Below are positions 58,780 through 64,000 of a stretch of 64,000 nt of DNA, one piece after another. A program made the translations under genes and the position numbers. The notes below the pieces were generated by a model. The model saw nothing but the letters and a program-made list of their open reading frames with translations. It ran no database searches and was not told the origin of the DNA. Each line of letters starts with the position of its first letter. Position 1 is the stretch's first letter. Origin of the DNA: Tetmemena sp. SeJ-2015 (taxonomy: Eukaryota; Ciliophora; Spirotrichea; Sporadotrichida; Oxytrichidae); NCBI GenBank assembly GCA_027382625.1, contig JAJKFJ010022485.1, positions 1-64,000 of the forward strand, read 5' to 3'.

Positions 58780-60475
58780 AAGATATAAAATTTTTTAAAT
58801 GAATGGTTTAAATGCTATTCCACAGACTCTTTGTCTTGAGTTTTAAATTTTTGCCTTAGCCTTAAGATTTCTTTTAGCTGTTTGTGGAGATAATTTTCTG
58901 AGAGCTATCGTAACTTGAGACATTGAAGGGAGGGGGTTGAGGGTTTGTTGAGATACTTGAGAGAGCTCTTGATAAACTTATTATCAATCTGTTTCATATC
59001 AAGTTCAGAGATTTTACTCAATTTTTATTCTCTGAATTGAAAGTTCCTCTCGTTATATTTATTTATAAATACCTTCTAATCTGTAAATTATTTATTAAAA
59101 AAGAAAAATGGTTTATTTTAATGAATTATTTGCGTTGAATAATATTATAATATCTACAAAATAATGTAACATATATTATTCTGGTTTTTAATTAAATAGC
59201 TTTAATATTATAATCAATCTCTTGCACTAGACGCTGTCTTCTTAATAATTCTCACTATCACATTATACAAGCTCCAGAAGTTAGGTAAATTAATTCTATA
59301 ATAATTATTTAAGAACTTATCTTATTTATAATTAAGCGATAATAAATTCGGAAATTATATTTTAAGGTAGAAATCTTTATATTTTTTAAAATTCTCTCTC
59401 TTTTTCTTTTCTGTAAGTTATTTAAGTACACTCTACTGTGGATTTTTTAAAAAAGAATTTGCGAATTTGGGTAGTAGCTCTGAATAAATAGAGTTCTCTT
59501 TGATTATTTGATTTAGGTTAGCAAATCTATAAGCCCAAATAACTGACGAAGACTCCTTCTCAAAATATTCTAATCTTTACCCCAAGCATAATTTTTTATT
59601 GGCTAAATTTCATCCCTTCTACTTATTCAATAAATAAAAAAATTAATTATCTGCTTATAATGAATTCCTATTTTTTTCTTTTATTTTTATTAGGAATTGA
59701 CGTCACTTAAGACTCTCTTATTCTTAAATTGGGAAAAACACCCCTTAAATTAGATTTACTTGAGGGTTAATGTGAATTTCACACTCTTAGGTAAAGGTCA
59801 TCTCTATATTTCAAGTTATTATTAATCTGAATCTCTCACCAATTCAGTCGTGAATCACTATCACTTATTATCAGGGACATTAAATCTTAAAATATATCTT
59901 CAAAATGCTTAATTTTCTCTAAGTTTACTTTTAAATAAATAACTAATTCAATCATAAATATAAAAGATTAGTCACTTAAAATCTTGGAAAATAACTCAAT
60001 TAAAAAACATTAAGAATACATAAAGACTACTACTTAAAATAATTATTTGATAACAGAAAATTTTTAGAGACCTTTAATTATTTTAATGCTTTATTTAGGT
60101 AATTTAAAATATATTTTCAGCTATTTAATTAAGACATTAAAAACGTTTTTATTTTCCTTGAGCTTAAAATTTTAATTGAGTATTAAGCCTATTTTAATTT
60201 GATCTAATCTTCTAGAAAATCAGTTGTTTGAGAGGCTTTTAGCTTCAAGATTTTGAATCCTTTGCCTCATTCCACTGGGCCAAATATTTTACTTAGCTAT
60301 CATTGTGATTAAGAGGTCTTTGACTTCGGATTCTTCTAATTCAAGATTTAATAGATTGCGATTTCTCGGATTTTATAAAACAGCGCTCTACTCTTTGAAA
60401 TATTCGATTGGTGAAATCATCCTTGAATTGGCATATTATCGATTTAGTTTCCTAGTTTGATGTATCTCAGCTCCT
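58780..60475 (-). CDS. IES-rich coding region, possibly the 3' continuation of the MORN gene
   Basis: Minus-strand coding islands separated by A/T tracts. Near 60498-60220 the reading is [20 protein letters not shown], then LNLELEESEVKDLLITMIAK. Another island near 59280-59215 reads FWSLYNVIVRIIKKTASSAR. A third near 59040-58790 reads KISELDMKQIDNKFIKSSLK, then LHKQLKEILRLRQKFKTQDK. The islands are in differing frames with A/T inserts, as expected for heavily IES-interrupted DNA. There is no independent start except an ATG at 60498 that overlaps the MORN reading. The end is undetermined. Confidence 0.4.
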
Positions 60476-61733
60476 TCACAATTGTTTTCCTTAGCCATTA
60501 TTTGCATTTGGTTTCTCCTTCCAAAGTTTTATATTCTGCGCCATGAAAATGTAAAATTGATGACTTTTTGACTTTGGTGAGAAATCCAGTCTTGCTAAGT
60601 AACTATCTTCGCACATCAATTATTGATTACAAACCTTTTACTCAACTCTTTATGCCTCTCTTAACGAAGATGGATAGATATATAATTAATTGCTATTAGA
60701 GTTATTGAGCCATCTTACTCTCTCGCCTTCATTCCATTCCCCTACTAGCTCCACACCATCTGCTTATTTAAAAACTCCTCTACCGTGCTGCTTTCCATTC
60801 TTCCACATTCCATCGTATACTCTACCGTCATTCCAAACGAAGATTCCATGCCCATGACGCTTATCGTCTTTAAATTCTCCTTCATAGTTCTTCCCGTTCG
60901 GCCATTTCAAGCTCCCTTTGCCGTGCATTTTGTTTGAAATCCACTCTCCCACATACACTTTACCGTCACCCCACAAGTAAGTTCCACTACCATTTATTTC
61001 ATTGTCTTCGAAAGATCCTTAGAATACACTTCCATCTACATTAAGAGATATTTACAATTAAGTTTAATCTGCGAATCTCAGTACTCCCTTACCTTGTTTT
61101 TTGCCATCTTTGAATTAACCTTCATATCTCGCTCCATCTGGCCATATCTCCACTCCATGACCTTCTTGTTTATCATTAATCCAGTCTCCCTCATATACTG
61201 CTCCATTAGCGTGAATGTATTTCCCCTTTCCATGAGCTTAGTCATTTAGCCATTCTCCTTCATAGACATCTCCGTCTGCGTGAAATAGCTTTCCATATCC
61301 ATTTGCTTTATCAGTCTTCCACTAGCCTATGTACCTTGAACCATCTGGCCATTCTTAGTATCCCTAACCTTCTCTAACGCCTTTATTCCATTCCCCTGTG
61401 TAGATGGCACCATTCTCAAGTTAGACTGAGGGAAACTGAGATTATTGTGGTGTCTGGAGAAGACCGGACTACTACTGGTTTTGTCCACTTCTGCTTTGGC
61501 CTTATGTTGGACTTGTCATGATGAACCCACTTTATAAGAATATAATGATATTTAAAGTTTAGTATGACGCTTGAAACCACTTTAGTTATAAGTTAAAATA
61601 AGTTGTTTGCATTACTCCTGTCAGTACGATGAGAGTTATTTAAATTTGGATTTTTTTCATGATTTGCAGAGTCTTCTGGCTGATAAACCGCAGACTTGTA
61701 ATTAGAACAGTATGACGAGCAGGTGTTCCCCAT
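60476..61733 (-). CDS. MORN-repeat protein with acylated N-terminus
   Basis: ATG 61731-61733 gives [14 protein letters not shown]: Gly2 and nearby Cys suit N-myristoylation plus palmitoylation, so membrane attachment is likely. After a polar linker, at least eight MORN repeats follow, e.g. [84 protein letters not shown] and [19 protein letters not shown]. Inserts are near 61035-61075 and 61440-61640. The tail after the repeats stays open to TGA 60476-60478. MORN proteins often scaffold membrane-cytoskeleton contacts or activate phosphoinositide kinases; no kinase domain is seen here. Confidence 0.85.
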
Positions 61734-61905
61734 TATTTTTCACTTTATTATAAAAGAGTTTAAATCAGGAACTATTATCAATAAAATTATTATTGATGAC
61801 TCAATGCTTATAAAATGCCAAAATATTAAAAATAATTAACTCTGGAGGACACCTTCCAGTAAAACATATTTAAGGCAATTCATTTAAGCTGGATCTTCAA
61901 TTTTA

Positions 61906-64000
61906 ATGGGCAAAAGTAATCTTTTAGTTATCTTTTCTATCTAGAATTTCATGAAACCTCAATCAAATGTTTTTTATTAAAAAAAACTATAATAAAATTA
62001 CTCTTTAAATTAAATTAGATCAATTGCGTAGTCTGCAGTTGAGATGAGCCTCTTTCAATTCTAAAATTCTGCACATTTGTCTATTTAAGAAGGAATGTAA
62101 ATAAAATTTGACTACTTTTACAATTTTGAACGATTACATTGCGAAATCTAAAAATACAAGTTTAATAATAAATATACATAAAATTGATCCTTAAATGGAA
62201 CTCTACTATAGTCCTGCAAAATATTAAAATTTAAATGCAAAGAAAGACCCATAAATTTAGGAGTAAATCATTTTACATTAACTGATATATTCCATCAATA
62301 ATAATATTTAAACTTAATGTTAAAAGTGATACCAACTTTTTTATTTTACGAGAGAAATAATTGATAGATCTGACTTATGGAGTTAATACTAATAGGATAT
62401 TAAATAAGAATCGAGTCAAGTCAAGACTTAATACTCTTGTTATAAAAATATACAAATTCTAATTAATAAGGTACTCTTTTAGACTTAGCTCGTAAGAACA
62501 TTACTCATTGACAAAGCGTGGCCACATAATAAATTAAAACAGAACTTAAAAAATATAATCGCTCTTAAAATCACATTAGAAGGAAGGAATGATAAAAAGC
62601 TTAAAGATCTAAGCGCAATCTTAAAACTTCATAGTCTATTTTTTTTAAGAATAAATCTTAAAAAAGGGACACAAGATTTTTTGATTAGTGTAGATCAGAC
62701 GATGATTTTTAATTAAGAGAGCCAACTAACTAGGCTCATAAAGATTTCGTGAAGTGTTATCTAGAAAAGTAAGATAACACATTTTATTTTTAGTCAGACA
62801 TATTTGGAAAAGAAAGTGATAGCTCTTCAACTACGCTAAGAGGGATTTTCAAATTTTAAATTCTCAACAACGATGGGTCAATCCAGTTTAGCAGCGATTA
62901 CTACGATTGCTGGGTTCTATTTCTTTTCAGTATTGTGCTTCCAGCTTTACGATGATTTTTAATTAAGAGAGCCAACTAACTAGGCTCATAAAGATTTCGT
63001 GAAGTGTTATCTAGAAAAGTAAGATAACACATTTTATTTTTAGTCAGACATATTTGGAAAAGAAAGTGATAGCTCTTCAACTACGCTAAGAGGGATTTTC
63101 AAATTTTAAATCCTCAACAACGACGGGTCAATCCAGTTTAGCAGCGATTACTTAATTCTACTAGTAAGGAATGTTATGTTCTTCTTTGAAATATATTTAG
63201 AAGGAATTTTTAATTATTTGACTTTGAAAAGGAAGATTATCTTCTTTAGAAGGTAATTTACTATCTGCAGTTAGACTTGACCTACTTAGACAAAATAACT
63301 CTATCACAAAGATAGTACCTCAATTTAGTTGTGAAATTTCATTTTATTTTTAGTTACTCCTGTTTCGCCTAATCCTTTACACAATGAAGCTATGAGATGT
63401 AGAAAATTACTTAGTTAATTTGTAATTCAGATAAGGAGTGAGTATGAGTCATATCAGTAACAGATAGTGGTAGTTTTCACCATTCAGAAATGATATGCGA
63501 TTCACTCCCTAAATAAATATGAAAAATCACTGTCTTAAAAATGAAGGTAGTTCAAGTGAAGACAGCCAAGAGGATGATGAAGAAGAAAATTCTTTGACGA
63601 GGGGAAGAACAAGTGTTTCTCCAATTACATAAGCGCTTAATTTGTTATATTAATAATCTATAATCTTAAAAGGAAAGATGGTAGGCGTTCATATAAATTA
63701 AATGTGAAAAGAGTATAATTTAAGGTTCATAATTTGAGATATCTGCAAATAAATTGGGTTCTCTTGAGCACGGCGGTGCTAGTGTTTTGAGGCCACTCAT
63801 ACATAAAAGAATTCAGTAAAAAACTGGATTAAGCAGCTGCTCATAAAACAATGGTTAATAGGGCTTTATTTTTTCCGGCCAAAATAATAAGGTATCAACT
63901 ACTTAACAAAACGCTTTCATTTGCTTATATTTAATTCGCAATAGATTAAAGTGATGAAAGAAGAATCAAAGCTATTAAAATTGATATAGGTAAAATAAGC
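61906..64000 (+). CDS. Gln/Asn-rich protein, partial, with duplicated segment
   Basis: ATG 61906 (MGKSNLLVIFSIQNFMKPQS) opens 90 codons. Further plus-strand blocks follow: PQMELYYSPAKYQNLNAKKD (about 62195), LIDLTYGVNTNRILNKNRVK (62360), KNIIALKITLEGRNDKKLKD (62545), then SDDDFQLREPTNQAHKDFVK with SDIFGKESDSSSTTLRGIF (62695-62900). The last block occurs again at 62949-63152 and continues as YLILLVRNVMFFFEIYLEG. A block near 63345-63440 and an acidic stretch (SSSEDSQEDDEEENSLTRGR) near 63550-63610 follow. The gene runs off the window. No domain is recognised. Confidence 0.5.
62699..62902 (+). repeat. 204-bp direct repeat, copy 1
   Basis: Begins ACGATGATTTTTAATTAAGA and matches 62949-63152 with only two differences seen (near 62858 and 62872). 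The period is 250 bp. It encodes the same protein segment in the plus strand in both copies. Confidence 0.95.
62949..63152 (+). repeat. 204-bp direct repeat, copy 2
   Basis: See copy 1. The 46 bases between the copies (62903-62948) are unique. Downstream sequence differs from that after copy 1, and only copy 2 continues in frame into a hydrophobic segment. Confidence 0.95.

Noticed and set aside
62874..63288. An independent gene starting MGQSSLAAITTIAGFYF
   Set aside because: The ATG exists only because of one base difference in the first repeat copy, and the start reads that copy out of its coding frame before switching into the second copy's frame. It is a chance chimera of the duplication.

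Overview
The window reads as germline (micronuclear) DNA of a hypotrich ciliate of the Oxytricha/Stylonychia kind. Three things point there. TAA and TAG sit inside conserved proteins where glutamine is expected (histone H3 Q5, CWC22, a HECT ligase), and only TGA ends genes. Genes are interrupted by short AT-rich inserts flanked by direct repeats (pointers) whose removal restores the frame, although they are not GT-AG introns; these are internal eliminated sequences (IESs) between macronuclear-destined segments (MDSs). Transposon ends carry C4A4 telomere-like sequence, as in TBE elements. No telomere array, tRNA, rRNA or CRISPR was seen.

Layout. 1-283: end of a TBE-like element. 286-3245 (-): coiled-coil gene. 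3975-11024 (+): a very large acidic/SPK-repeat/AT-hook chromatin-type gene with many tiny IESs and one 1.09-kb IES bearing terminal inverted repeats. 11424-12238 (+): the 3' half of CWC22. 12322-14715 (-) and 15766-18899 (-): coiled-coil genes, with a decayed partial duplicate between. 19122-25134: small membrane and hypothetical genes, including a REEP/HVA22 protein. 25596-28175 (-): an intron-bearing histone H3 and 14-3-3, neither with a detected IES. 28240-38090: a mirror-image block in which two head-to-head pairs of a divergent H3 variant and two copies of a glycine-zipper membrane gene flank a decayed TBE-like transposon. 38870-47943 (-): a tubulin-tyrosine-ligase-like gene, an FG-GAP secreted protein, a beta-helix protein and the 5' half of CWC22. 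48044-56613 (+): M20 amidohydrolase, hypothetical, HECT ligase, jacalin-like protein. 56882-61733 (-): CXC-domain and MORN genes. 61906-end (+): a Gln-rich gene with a duplicated coding segment.

The strongest result is that CWC22 is split into two inverted halves 34 kb apart. The MIF4G half is on the minus strand at 46-48 kb and the MA3 half on the plus strand at 11.4-12.2 kb. Both ends carry the same 14-bp sequence, and joining there yields a correctly framed GT-AG intron and conserved linker. This is a scrambled gene that needs inversion during macronuclear development.

Many reading frames are broken by what look like one-base homopolymer errors, so exact exon and IES boundaries are approximate unless positions are stated as exact. 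All calls come from manual translation; no database search was possible.
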